A DNA stretch of 6,386 nucleotides from an uncultured Clostridia bacterium (GTDB lineage: Bacteria > Bacillota > Clostridia > TANB77 > CAG-508): NCBI GenBank assembly GCA_944393345.1, contig CALXZW010000072.1, forward strand, positions 1 to 6,386, written 5' to 3'. Of the stretch, positions 1 through 6,094 are shown piece after piece. Both the position numbers and the translations under genes were made by a program. The notes beneath the pieces are model-generated. The model did not search any database, was not told where the DNA came from, and saw only the letters and a program-made list of their open reading frames with translations. The stretch's first letter is position 1, and the number at the start of each line of letters is the position of its first letter.

Positions 1-28
1 CTTTTTTTCTATATTAATCATTTTAATT

Positions 29-48
29 ATTGTTCTTTATGGTTCTTT
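29..48. repeat. Tandem 10-bp direct repeat beside the yebC junction
   Basis: Two adjacent 10-mers, attgttcttt (29-38) and atggttcttt (39-48), differ at one base. They sit on the presumed element side of the broken yebC start, 10 bp from a second pair of direct repeats. Spacing of one helical turn fits binding sites for an integrase or excisionase, but that role is inference from position only. In DNA this AT-rich, a short near-repeat can arise by chance. Confidence 0.35.
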
Positions 49-58
49 GTTTAACGAA

Positions 59-80
59 TTGTGCCAAAATTGTGCCAAAA
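59..80. repeat. Tandem 11-bp repeat, probable recombinase attachment-site arm
   Basis: The 11-mer ttgtgccaaaa occurs twice in perfect tandem (59-69 and 70-80), reading TTTTGGCACAA on the minus strand. A third, variant copy of the core (attgtgtca, 133-141) lies inside the truncated yebC start. Normal yebC genes encode Lys-Trp-His-Asn-Ile there, so an intact gene could read TGGCACAATAT at that point. The repeats therefore resemble the gene target itself, as expected when a site-specific recombinase recognises both the host gene and its own element. No recombinase gene lies in the window. Confidence 0.5.
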
Positions 81-129
81 GCATTTATTCGTTTTTCGAA
101 ACCGTTGAGGCTGTAAGGAAAGAATTTTC

Positions 130-159
130 AATATTGTGTCACTTGCTATGTCCTGACAT
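130..159 (-). pseudogene. yebC: 5' remnant of yebC (YebC/PmpR family), cut after about 10 codons
   Basis: Starting at the ATG at 159-157, the minus strand encodes Met-Ser-Gly-His-Ser-Lys, a TGA stop at 141-139, then His-Asn-Ile. YebC/PmpR proteins begin almost invariably MSGHSKWHNI, so only the Trp codon is changed (TGG to TGA). After the Ile codon the family sequence (normally rich in Ala and Lys) is lost and the frame reaches another stop within about 20 codons. An AGGAGG site (167-172) lies 7 bases upstream, with a promoter above it, so the expression signals are intact while the roughly 240-residue body is gone. YebC proteins are cytoplasmic; members act as transcription regulators or help ribosomes through proline-rich stretches. 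The remnant most likely marks an integration junction, with the element lying toward position 1. A plain deletion or an assembly join is also possible. Confidence 0.7.
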
Positions 160-166
160 TTTTATT

Positions 167-172
167 CCTCCT
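167..172 (-). promoter_or_regulatory. Ribosome binding site of the yebC remnant
   Basis: A perfect AGGAGG on the minus strand lies 7 bases before the ATG at 159-157. It is among the strongest Shine-Dalgarno sequences in the window and supports this ATG as a genuine former gene start rather than a chance ORF. Confidence 0.8.
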
Positions 173-195
173 ATTTGTTTAAAATTTCTTTATAT

Positions 196-204
196 ATTTT
201 AACA
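196..204 (-). promoter_or_regulatory. Extended -10 promoter of the yebC remnant
   Basis: The minus strand reads TG-T-TAAAAT (TAAAAT at 201-196, TG at 204-203), one mismatch from the extended -10 consensus TGnTATAAT. It lies about 37 bases before the ATG at 159. No clear -35 box is seen, which is tolerable for extended -10 promoters. Initiation here would transcribe through the remnant start codons into whatever lies left of the junction. Confidence 0.5.
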
Positions 205-255
205 TACTTTTTTAGTTTTGTGTAGTATTTTTTTACGATATTTTTTTACTATGTT

Positions 256-1209
256 TTATTCTTTTACCATCTCAACCCCACAATTAAAACTAATATCAGA
301 AAATATAATATTTTTATTTTTCTTTAAAGTAACCATTATTTCAGAAGATATACTTTCAAAAATATCTTTTTGCATTTTTCCTTTTACAGGTGCTGAAAGT
401 TTCAAACCTTTATCACATCTACTTTGAACATCTAAATGATATTCTCCTTTTTTTAAAGTTATATCTAATGTATTATTGGTTATTTTAAAATTAATAAGTT
501 TAGTATTATTATATGTTGCAAATTTGTATTCTTCATCATCGACTATAATATCACAAATGATTCCTTTAAATTCAAATATTTTAAAAGGAATATTTGCTAT
601 TGCTAACATAAAACTAGCATTTAAATTTTTAAAATTATTTCCTTGGCACCAAATATATGACTTAGGAAAAGAACATCCCCAATCTTTTTCAATATAACCA
701 CTATCATTATTAAAATTAATAATATTATCATTTATCCTTATTGAACCATTTACTGTATTTTTCATACTTAATATTGCATGATTACATTCCATAAATGGAA
801 TGTATGAAAATGGTCCCATTATATTAGGATTAAATTTATTGGTATTGATATTTTTACTATTTGTGTATTCAACACTTCCATCAATCTTTAAATGTTGACT
901 TTTATCAGTAATATCAATATGAATTTTTTCTTTTGAAAAAATATTATTTTTGATCTGAATATAAAATGGATTATAGTTAAATTTAAAGTCATCTATATTA
1001 TAATTTACAAAGTATGATTCATTATTTGTAATTATCTGTATAAATGACTTTTTATTCTTACCATCTATGTTTATTCCCGGAATAAAAGAAATTCCATTAT
1101 TAATAGTGGTATTTTTAAAATACCAACCCTCAAAATAATTTTTATTTATATTTAAATATTTTTCTCCCTGAAATAATTCAGGATTTTTAATTAAATCTAT
1201 TTTTTTCAT
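256..1209 (-). CDS. Tocopherol cyclase-like family protein (317 aa)
   Basis: The protein carries the signature blocks of the tocopherol-cyclase-like family (Pfam PF14249): FEGWYFK at residues 26-32, GPFSYIPFMECNH at 132-144, GYIEKDWGCSFPKSYIW at 171-187 and SAPVKGKMQKDIF at 272-284. Plant and cyanobacterial VTE1 members close the chromanol ring of tocopherol; bacterial members elsewhere share the lipocalin-like double-barrel fold but their substrates are unknown. No signal peptide or membrane helix is visible, so it should be cytoplasmic. Its length suits a compact family member and all main motifs are present, arguing for a working protein. The ATG at 1209 places FEGWYFK where it belongs, yet no Shine-Dalgarno sequence precedes it: the 48 bases before it are almost entirely A and T. 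It follows the regulator gene after that gap and may be co-transcribed. The family call is firm; the reaction is not. Confidence 0.85.
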   Translation of the reverse strand: MKKIDLIKNPELFQGEKYLNINKNYFEGWYFKNTTINNGISFIPGINIDGKNKKSFIQIITNNESYFVNYNIDDFKFNYNPFYIQIKNNIFSKEKIHIDITDKSQHLKIDGSVEYTNSKNINTNKFNPNIMGPFSYIPFMECNHAILSMKNTVNGSIRINDNIINFNNDSGYIEKDWGCSFPKSYIWCQGNNFKNLNASFMLAIANIPFKIFEFKGIICDIIVDDEEYKFATYNNTKLINFKITNNTLDITLKKGEYHLDVQSRCDKGLKLSAPVKGKMQKDIFESISSEIMVTLKKNKNIIFSDISFNCGVEMVKE

Positions 1210-1257
1210 ATTTAAATTATTAACAAATTATTTATTTATATTCATTTTTAATAATAA

Positions 1258-1701
1258 TTATTTTTTCATTTCATGTGCTAAAATATCTTTTAAAACCAAT
1301 ACCGCATCTACTTCACTATAATTATAATTCTTTTTTAGTTCTTCTAACATAATTCTTAATCTTGATGAATAATTAGAAATATCAACTTCTTTTTGATACA
1401 TTGCTAATACAGGATATTTTTTACTCCATGCCTTTGTCCAATTAATCTTTTTCATTTTTTCTTCATTGTAATTTATAATAGTATTTTCTATTTCCTTTAA
1501 ATCAGAGTCAAATTCTATCAATTCATCTAATGATAAATTATATAATTTTGATAACTTTTTTGATTGGAAAATATCTGGTAATGTTTCATCTAATTCCCAA
1601 TTTGAAATTGTTTGTCTACTTACTCCTAACTTTTCAGCAACTTCTTCTTGAGTTAATCCTGATTTTTTCCTTGCATTTAATAAATTTTTTCCTATCTTCA
1701 T
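1258..1701 (-). CDS. XRE-family helix-turn-helix transcriptional regulator (147 aa)
   Basis: Residues about 4-60 form a classic Cro/C1-type helix-turn-helix: LLNARKKSGLTQEEVAEKLGVS, then SRQTISNWELDETLPD as recognition helix and following turn, then KLSKLYNLSLDELI. The remaining roughly 85 residues form a charged, helical C-terminal part with INWTKAWSKKYPVLAMYQ and a final segment ending ILAHEMKK; this is probably a dimerisation or ligand-sensing region, with no catalytic motif. A GTG three codons earlier (1710-1708) is in frame, but it overlaps the AGAGGTG ribosome binding site. The ATG at 1701-1699, six bases after that site, is the better start. The protein presumably represses its own promoter and perhaps the tocopherol-cyclase-like gene 48 bases downstream; this is inferred only from position. 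The target is unknown. Confidence 0.88.
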   Translation of the reverse strand: MKIGKNLLNARKKSGLTQEEVAEKLGVSRQTISNWELDETLPDIFQSKKLSKLYNLSLDELIEFDSDLKEIENTIINYNEEKMKKINWTKAWSKKYPVLAMYQKEVDISNYSSRLRIMLEELKKNYNYSEVDAVLVLKDILAHEMKK

Positions 1702-1720
1702 ATTTTTCACCTCTATATAT

Positions 1721-1729
1721 AATATACCA
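1721..1729 (-). promoter_or_regulatory. Possible extended -10 promoter of the XRE regulator
   Basis: The minus strand reads TG-G-TATATT, one base from the TATAAT consensus with an extended TG. Two direct TTGATA hexamers lie just upstream (1749-1754 and 1732-1737, start-to-start 17 bases). They might be a -35 element or an operator for the regulator itself. Initiation about seven bases downstream would leave a leader of only about 13 bases, which barely includes the ribosome binding site, so the assignment is tentative. Confidence 0.3.
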
Positions 1730-1791
1730 ATATCAAAACATTTTTTCTATCAAAGATTTTTTACTTTTTAGCAATAATTGCAAACATTATA

Positions 1792-3549
1792 TTAATTCAC
1801 ATAATACAGATCACATGCATTTAATCTTTGCAAATAAGTTGTATTAATTAAATTAGTAACCTCTTTAATTTCTTTTAATATTTTTTCATTTTCCTGCCCT
1901 TCATTTATAAATATTAGTATTCCATTATCGATATCTTTATTTTTAATTATTTCATTAATCTCCTCTTCATTGCAATCAATATCTTTGGCTATATATGATT
2001 CTTTTATATTTGCAAATAATAAAATGTCATCTAAAAATCTATTGTTATTTGAATTAAAAATATATATTGCTGGTATATTATTTAAATCTTTTTCTATTAT
2101 TTTTGTAACTTTAGACTTGTTAGAATATAATACTTCTGGTTCTATGTTAAAGTTTTTTATAAATAACAAAATATTGTCTATTGAGGCATTACTAAATTTT
2201 TTTAAAATATCTATCGGTATATTTGATTCATTTTTTAATTTTTCTACAATATCTTGCTTACTAGAATAAGAATTTTCTTGTTCATTTCTAAATGTTTTTC
2301 CTATTACCAAATCTATAATTTGATTTGAAATAAATGGCATTATTAATATTAATAAAACTATTCCTATCATAATTTTGTTTATAGTTTTTTCTTTTATAAC
2401 ATTTTTTAACAATGTTATTATACTATAAAAAACAAGTATAAATATTAAATTACATATTGGCATTATATATCTTAATTCTATCCAAGGAGCAGATATTGCC
2501 ACTAATATAAAATAAAAAATTGTTGGTAAAACTATATATTTTATATATTTATTTTTTGTTTCAATTAATTTAATCTTTTTAACTTTTTTGTATATTATTA
2601 TGAATGATATAAAGATTAAAAGTATAAATAAAGTATTATTGAAATTATATACATCTACTATTAGTATGTATTGACCTATTCTTTTTAAAAATTCAGAAAT
2701 ATTAAGTAAATTACTTATTGCACCTTGTCCTCTATACCCAAAAAACATATGTTGTATTGAATATGGAAATATTATTAATGAGAAAAATCCTGCTAATAGC
2801 ATTGTGCCTATATATTTAAATAATTCTTTATATTCTTTTTCTTTTAAATATTTTATAACAAACATTATAAATAACATTGCTAAATAAAATAAATAATAGT
2901 AATGAGTTAATGATCCTACTAAAGCAGATATACCTATTGCTAATAATAATTTATAATTAATTTTATTATTATCTAATAACTTCAAATGTAAATATGTTGT
3001 AACTAATATATTCAAACTAGAAAAAGCATACATTCTTATATAAATAGCATTATTTATAGATGACAATGTTATACTTGATATTAATGCTAGAATAGCAGAT
3101 TTTTGTTTGTATTTTTCGGTTCCAACTAATAATTTTTTTATAATTAAATACATAAAAATTGTTATAAAAACATATATAAATATATTTAATATTATTCCAG
3201 ACCATTTTGAAAAGCTCCCCACATGGAATCCCATAGCAATTCTTAATAATAAATAATATAATGGTGGATGTACATCATTTTTTTGATTTTCATATACAGG
3301 GTTAAAATTATTTTTTTCATTCTCATTTACTGATAAATAATCTTCATAATATTTTTTACTATGCCAAGTATCATAAAAATCTTTATTTTGTTGTATATCA
3401 ACTTTATTATAACTTGCTAAACCTAATGAATATGCTTCATCCATATGTATATACTTTTTATTTAAACCTGCTATAATAAATATTAAAGTTTGAATTATTA
3501 GAATTATTGCAATAATAATTGTTTCTTTACTTTTTTCATTTAATTTCAT
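1792..3549 (-). CDS. Membrane GT-C glycosyltransferase, family 39-like (585 aa)
   Basis: This is a polytopic membrane protein with about ten hydrophobic helices in residues 10-415 and a hydrophilic C-terminal part (about 420-585). Marks of the GT-C/PMT-2/ArnT-type superfamily are present: HMDEAYSLG with Asp37-Glu38 just after the first helix (the usual catalytic acidic pair), DVHPPLYYLLLR at 92-103, IRMYAFS at 171-177, THYYY at 215-219 and ELRYIMP at 358-364. Such enzymes take a sugar from a polyprenyl-phosphate carrier and move it to a lipid, glycan or protein on the outer face of the membrane. Donor and acceptor cannot be read here. AGAGGAT stands five to six bases before the ATG, and the gene begins only 15 bases after the stop of the YwaF-like gene, so the two form an operon. 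The C-terminal region lacks a recognised domain. A weak palindrome downstream (GCAATTATTGC, near 1775-1790) is not a convincing terminator. Confidence 0.82.
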   Translation of the reverse strand: MKLNEKSKETIIIAIILIIQTLIFIIAGLNKKYIHMDEAYSLGLASYNKVDIQQNKDFYDTWHSKKYYEDYLSVNENEKNNFNPVYENQKNDVHPPLYYLLLRIAMGFHVGSFSKWSGIILNIFIYVFITIFMYLIIKKLLVGTEKYKQKSAILALISSITLSSINNAIYIRMYAFSSLNILVTTYLHLKLLDNNKINYKLLLAIGISALVGSLTHYYYLFYLAMLFIMFVIKYLKEKEYKELFKYIGTMLLAGFFSLIIFPYSIQHMFFGYRGQGAISNLLNISEFLKRIGQYILIVDVYNFNNTLFILLIFISFIIIYKKVKKIKLIETKNKYIKYIVLPTIFYFILVAISAPWIELRYIMPICNLIFILVFYSIITLLKNVIKEKTINKIMIGIVLLILIMPFISNQIIDLVIGKTFRNEQENSYSSKQDIVEKLKNESNIPIDILKKFSNASIDNILLFIKNFNIEPEVLYSNKSKVTKIIEKDLNNIPAIYIFNSNNNRFLDDILLFANIKESYIAKDIDCNEEEINEIIKNKDIDNGILIFINEGQENEKILKEIKEVTNLINTTYLQRLNACDLYYVN

Positions 3550-3564
3550 AATATCCTCTTTTAT

Positions 3565-4329
3565 TTAATATTCTTCTTTTAATTCTTTAATTTGTTCAAC
3601 AAAATGTATTTTATTTATTGCAAAGTAAGAAATATAAAATGGTATAGTCATCTGACCTATTATCATAATTAAACTATATAAAAATCCTCCATTAGTCAAT
3701 TCATATAGTATTTCAATAGGAGTTCCAGGGAAATTATTTGATATAAACATTAAATTTCCATCAAACATATTGTTTACTATTAATGCTACTATACTCATTA
3801 TGCCTATTAAACTTGCAAAATATTTAATATCTTCTTTTTCTAATTCTATATATCTTGTTTTATTTATTAGCATTCCTAAATATATCATTGCACCATGAAA
3901 TATGAAACTATGTATACTTAGGATATGAAAAGCAGGATACATTGGTAATGAAGTAGATGGATATATTATAAATACCGCTCCACCTATAATAGCACCACTT
4001 GCTAAAGAAACATCTCCAACTCTTTTAAATTTTCCTTTTCCAAATGAACTTAATAAACCCGCATACAATAACATACTACAATAATATAATGGCATGTAGG
4101 TATTAACAGCATAAATTGAATTTTGCATTATATTATAAATGATTTTTAATATTTCACATATACACATAATAATTGTTATTAGCTTTATAATTTTATGTAC
4201 TTCTTCTCTATTTTTATTAGAAGTATATTTTAGTGCAATAAAAATACAAATTAGTGTAAATGTAAATAATATAAAATGTCCTTTTGTAAATATTCCACAT
4301 GGCTCATAATCTCCTATATTTGAAAACAA
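3565..4329 (-). CDS. TIGR02206/YwaF (TMEM164-like) integral membrane protein, TTG start (254 aa)
   Basis: Seven or so hydrophobic helices fill the protein. Features of the TIGR02206/YwaF family (related to human TMEM164) are visible: GHFILF near the start (His18), MPLYYCSMLL at 79-88 with Cys84, PAFHILSIHSFIFHG at 132-146, NNMFDGNLMF at 186-195 and PGTP at 201-204. Human TMEM164 has been reported as a Cys-dependent acyltransferase making ether phospholipids; whether bacterial members do this is not established. The start must be TTG at 4329-4327: an ATG nine bases upstream is in frame but hits TAA after two codons, and the next internal Met (residue 55) would remove the conserved N-terminal His. 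The ribosome binding site is weak (AAGAAG, about 10 bases away), suggesting modest expression. The following glycosyltransferase starts 15 bases after its stop. Confidence 0.82.
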   Translation of the reverse strand: MFSNIGDYEPCGIFTKGHFILFTFTLICIFIALKYTSNKNREEVHKIIKLITIIMCICEILKIIYNIMQNSIYAVNTYMPLYYCSMLLYAGLLSSFGKGKFKRVGDVSLASGAIIGGAVFIIYPSTSLPMYPAFHILSIHSFIFHGAMIYLGMLINKTRYIELEKEDIKYFASLIGIMSIVALIVNNMFDGNLMFISNNFPGTPIEILYELTNGGFLYSLIMIIGQMTIPFYISYFAINKIHFVEQIKELKEEY

Positions 4330-4394
4330 TTATTTCATCTTCTTTCTATATAAATTGTTACATATTATTTTATGTATTTAAAATTATAACTGCT

Positions 4395-4400
4395 ATTATA
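4395..4400 (-). promoter_or_regulatory. -10 box of the YwaF-like/glycosyltransferase operon
   Basis: A perfect TATAAT on the minus strand lies about 66 bases before the TTG start and immediately beyond the T-rich tail of the terminator hairpin. No good -35 hexamer is seen at the usual spacing. It is the only consensus -10 in the 153-base gap between the papain-like gene and this operon, which suggests that the operon begins here. Confidence 0.5.
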
Positions 4401-4406
4401 ATATCA

Positions 4407-4447
4407 TAAAAATAAAAATTACTCTATACTTTTGTATAAAGTAATTT
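4407..4447 (-). terminator. Intrinsic terminator hairpin, repeat copy 1
   Basis: The arms at 4416-4429 and 4434-4447 pair over 14 positions around a four-base loop. As minus-strand RNA all 14 pair, one as G-U; as plus-strand RNA the same position is a C-A mismatch. A T-rich tail (TTTTT-A-TTTTT including the end of the arm) follows in the minus direction. It lies about 36 bases after the TAG of the papain-like gene, so it most likely ends that transcript. A near-identical hairpin sits at the right edge of the window. Confidence 0.7.
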
Positions 4448-4482
4448 CATAAAGTTATTGTTAATTATTTTTTATTATATTA

Positions 4483-5076
4483 CTATCGGATTATTTCTTT
4501 TCTTTTAGAGCATGTCAATATATTTTCACTTATCCTTTCAATTATAGAACTTCTTGGTGTTTTATATTTTCTTAATAATCCTTCATATATTTTATTTAAA
4601 CCTTGCATATTTTTAAAATTCTCTGGCTTTATCATTTCTGGTAAATTATTTTCTATATTTGATTTATCAAGAACATATTTTACAAATTCTGCACAATAAA
4701 ATGATTTTTTAAATTTAATTCTTTTATTAAAACCAACTGCAACTAGTCCAATAAAGTTAAAATTATGTAATTGTTTAGAATTTTTTATATATTCTATTAT
4801 TCTTTTTGCATTATCATATTGTTCTTCTGTGATGTTTAAAGAATAAATTTGACATTGAGTTTTTCTAAACCTTTTAAAAGTTCCAAAATTAATTCCTTCA
4901 TGAACAAATCCACCCCAAAAAGGATTATACGCATTTAATCTTCCAAAACTATACATTTCTTTTAATTCACTATCTAATGCAATAGATACATGAGAAAATT
5001 CATCTTTTGTATAACTCTTAATTATTTTTGATAATGTTGTTCCTGTATGTGTTAATATAATATATATCTTTTTCAT
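4483..5076 (-). CDS. Permuted papain-like (YiiX/NlpC-P60 superfamily) protein (197 aa)
   Basis: The arrangement fits circularly permuted NlpC/P60-like proteins (YaeF/YiiX group). A His-containing strand comes first (DEFSHVSIALD, His29), then YSFGRLN at 42-48. The likely catalytic Cys comes late, in SFYCAEFVKYVL (Cys128, with Glu130) on a helix. Members of this superfamily are cysteine hydrolases or acyltransferases acting on amides or lipids, including cell-wall peptides; the substrate here is unknown. The N-terminus (MKKIYIILTHTGTTLSK) is too short and polar to be a sure signal peptide, so a cytoplasmic or membrane-associated location is likely. The basic tail (residues 165-197) has no recognised domain. 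The start is supported by AGGGG five bases ahead of the ATG. It appears to be a single-gene unit between its own promoter (5141-5149) and the hairpin terminator. Fold call moderate, function unknown. Confidence 0.65.
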   Translation of the reverse strand: MKKIYIILTHTGTTLSKIIKSYTKDEFSHVSIALDSELKEMYSFGRLNAYNPFWGGFVHEGINFGTFKRFRKTQCQIYSLNITEEQYDNAKRIIEYIKNSKQLHNFNFIGLVAVGFNKRIKFKKSFYCAEFVKYVLDKSNIENNLPEMIKPENFKNMQGLNKIYEGLLRKYKTPRSSIIERISENILTCSKRKEIIR

Positions 5077-5140
5077 TATTCCCCTACCTTATTTACATTT
5101 TTTATATTCTAAATAATATTTTTTAAAATAGTTCAACAAC

Positions 5141-5149
5141 ATTATATCA
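5141..5149 (-). promoter_or_regulatory. Consensus extended -10 promoter of the papain-like gene
   Basis: The minus strand reads TG-A-TATAAT, a perfect extended -10, about 65 bases before the ATG. The spaced -35 position (5164-5169) reads TATTAA, a poor match. The same nine bases occur at 6318-6326 ahead of the small membrane protein gene. The rest of the 163-base gap between this gene and the acetyltransferase is AT-rich DNA with no convincing terminator. Confidence 0.65.
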
Positions 5150-5239
5150 CTTTTTTATAAATATTAATATACTTTTTATATTATTAAAATTTTATCTAAT
5201 ACATTTACTGCATCATACTATATTTATATTTATTTTATA

Positions 5240-6069
5240 TTATAATTGAATATCTTTTATCATTTCATATTGCCTAAAAATCTCAATAAATCCAATAGAA
5301 GATAACATTTCTATTAAATCTATATATTTATTGTCTATATTCTTAGCAATTATATTGTTATATTTATTAGTTAAAAATATTAAAATTTTCTTTAAATCAT
5401 AAATATTATTATAACCTAATTGTATCAAATTACCATTATCTAATGAAAAAACACAAAAAGCAGAAATTTTATTTTTATACAGTATTATAGCCACATTGTA
5501 TTTTTCCTCATATTTTCTCAATATATATTCAGAATGTTCAAAAGAAGGTTTAATAAGTAAACAATGTTTTATATCAGAATAATCAAATTCGGAAAATGGT
5601 GGTACTATTTTTATGTCATTATTATTAGATGTTTGTATGGGATTTAAACATTTCATAACAGAAATTTCTCTTGAAATGGAAAATCCATTTTTTTTGTACA
5701 AATCTATTGCAGTTTTATTTTGTTGCAACACTTTTAAATAATATTTTTGATATTTGTTCTTACATAGGTTTTCTTCATTGAACTTATATAAATTAGTAAA
5801 AATACCTCGTTTTCTATACTCAGGAACAACATCAGTTCCAGCAAGAAAAATATTTTTTTCATTATTAATAAATCCTTGTGAGTTCAGAATTAATCCAGTT
5901 ATATTATTTTGAGAGTATGAAACTAAGGATAGAGAACGATCTATACCACTCTCTTGAAAAAATTTATCTAATTTATTTTCTGTCATATAAATTGGTACTA
6001 TATAATCAGAAAAACAGAATTTATACAATTAATTATATCTTTAACATTACTTAAATATTGATATTCCAT
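5240..6069 (-). CDS. Two-domain GNAT acetyltransferase, apparent frameshift near its start
   Basis: The main frame encodes a GNAT N-acetyltransferase: motif A TDVVPEYRKRGIFTNLY (Arg/Gly acetyl-CoA loop) and motif B with NKTAIDLYKKNGF. After these come roughly 130 residues ending SIGFIEIFRQYEMIK, which look like a degenerate second GNAT-like half. The substrate is unknown. This frame has only a TTG (6028) with no ribosome binding site, and a stop directly upstream. An ATG at 6069-6067 with AGGAG six bases ahead opens another frame encoding MEYQYLSNVKDIINCINSVF before it dies at TAG. Adding one T to the T5 run at 6014-6010 joins the two as NSVF-SDYIVPIY, giving 276 residues with a normal GNAT N-terminus. 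The gene is thus broken by a one-base deletion, or expressed by -1 slippage, or the read is wrong. It follows the small membrane protein gene by 25 bases and likely shares its transcript. Confidence 0.72.
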
Positions 6070-6075
6070 AAATTT

Positions 6076-6080
6076 CTCCT
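6076..6080 (-). promoter_or_regulatory. Ribosome binding site that sets the true acetyltransferase start
   Basis: AGGAG on the minus strand stands six bases before the ATG at 6069-6067. It shows that translation of the acetyltransferase begins in the frame upstream of the T5 run, not at the TTG at 6028, and so is the main evidence for a frameshift. Confidence 0.75.
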
Positions 6081-6094
6081 ATATTAAATTACTA

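Noticed and set aside
1..21. Possible minus-strand gene start (ATG at 21-19, reading MINIEKK off the left edge).
   Set aside because: No ribosome binding site precedes it, only seven codons are visible and the composition is plain AT-rich; it cannot be told from chance.
139..141. In-frame TGA in the yebC remnant taken as a sign of a code in which TGA means Trp.
   Set aside because: The Trp codons checked in the genes here are TGG, the ORFs are complete under the standard code, and yebC homology stops four codons later anyway.
1708..1710. GTG as start of the XRE regulator.
   Set aside because: It lies within the AGAGGTG ribosome binding site; the ATG three codons later has correct spacing.
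1775..1790. Small palindrome GCAATTATTGC after the glycosyltransferase as a terminator.
   Set aside because: The stem is only four to five base pairs with no T run on the minus strand.
1530..1847. Plus-strand open frame of 105 codons.
   Set aside because: It is antisense to the XRE regulator, has no ribosome site and shows a Leu/Ile/Phe-rich composition typical of shadow frames in AT-rich DNA. The same holds for plus-strand frames at 218-427, 476-697, 1970-2269 and 6126-6329.
5077..5239. Possible small RNA or terminator in the gap after the acetyltransferase gene.
   Set aside because: Apart from the extended -10 box the gap is low-complexity AT DNA with no stable inverted repeat.
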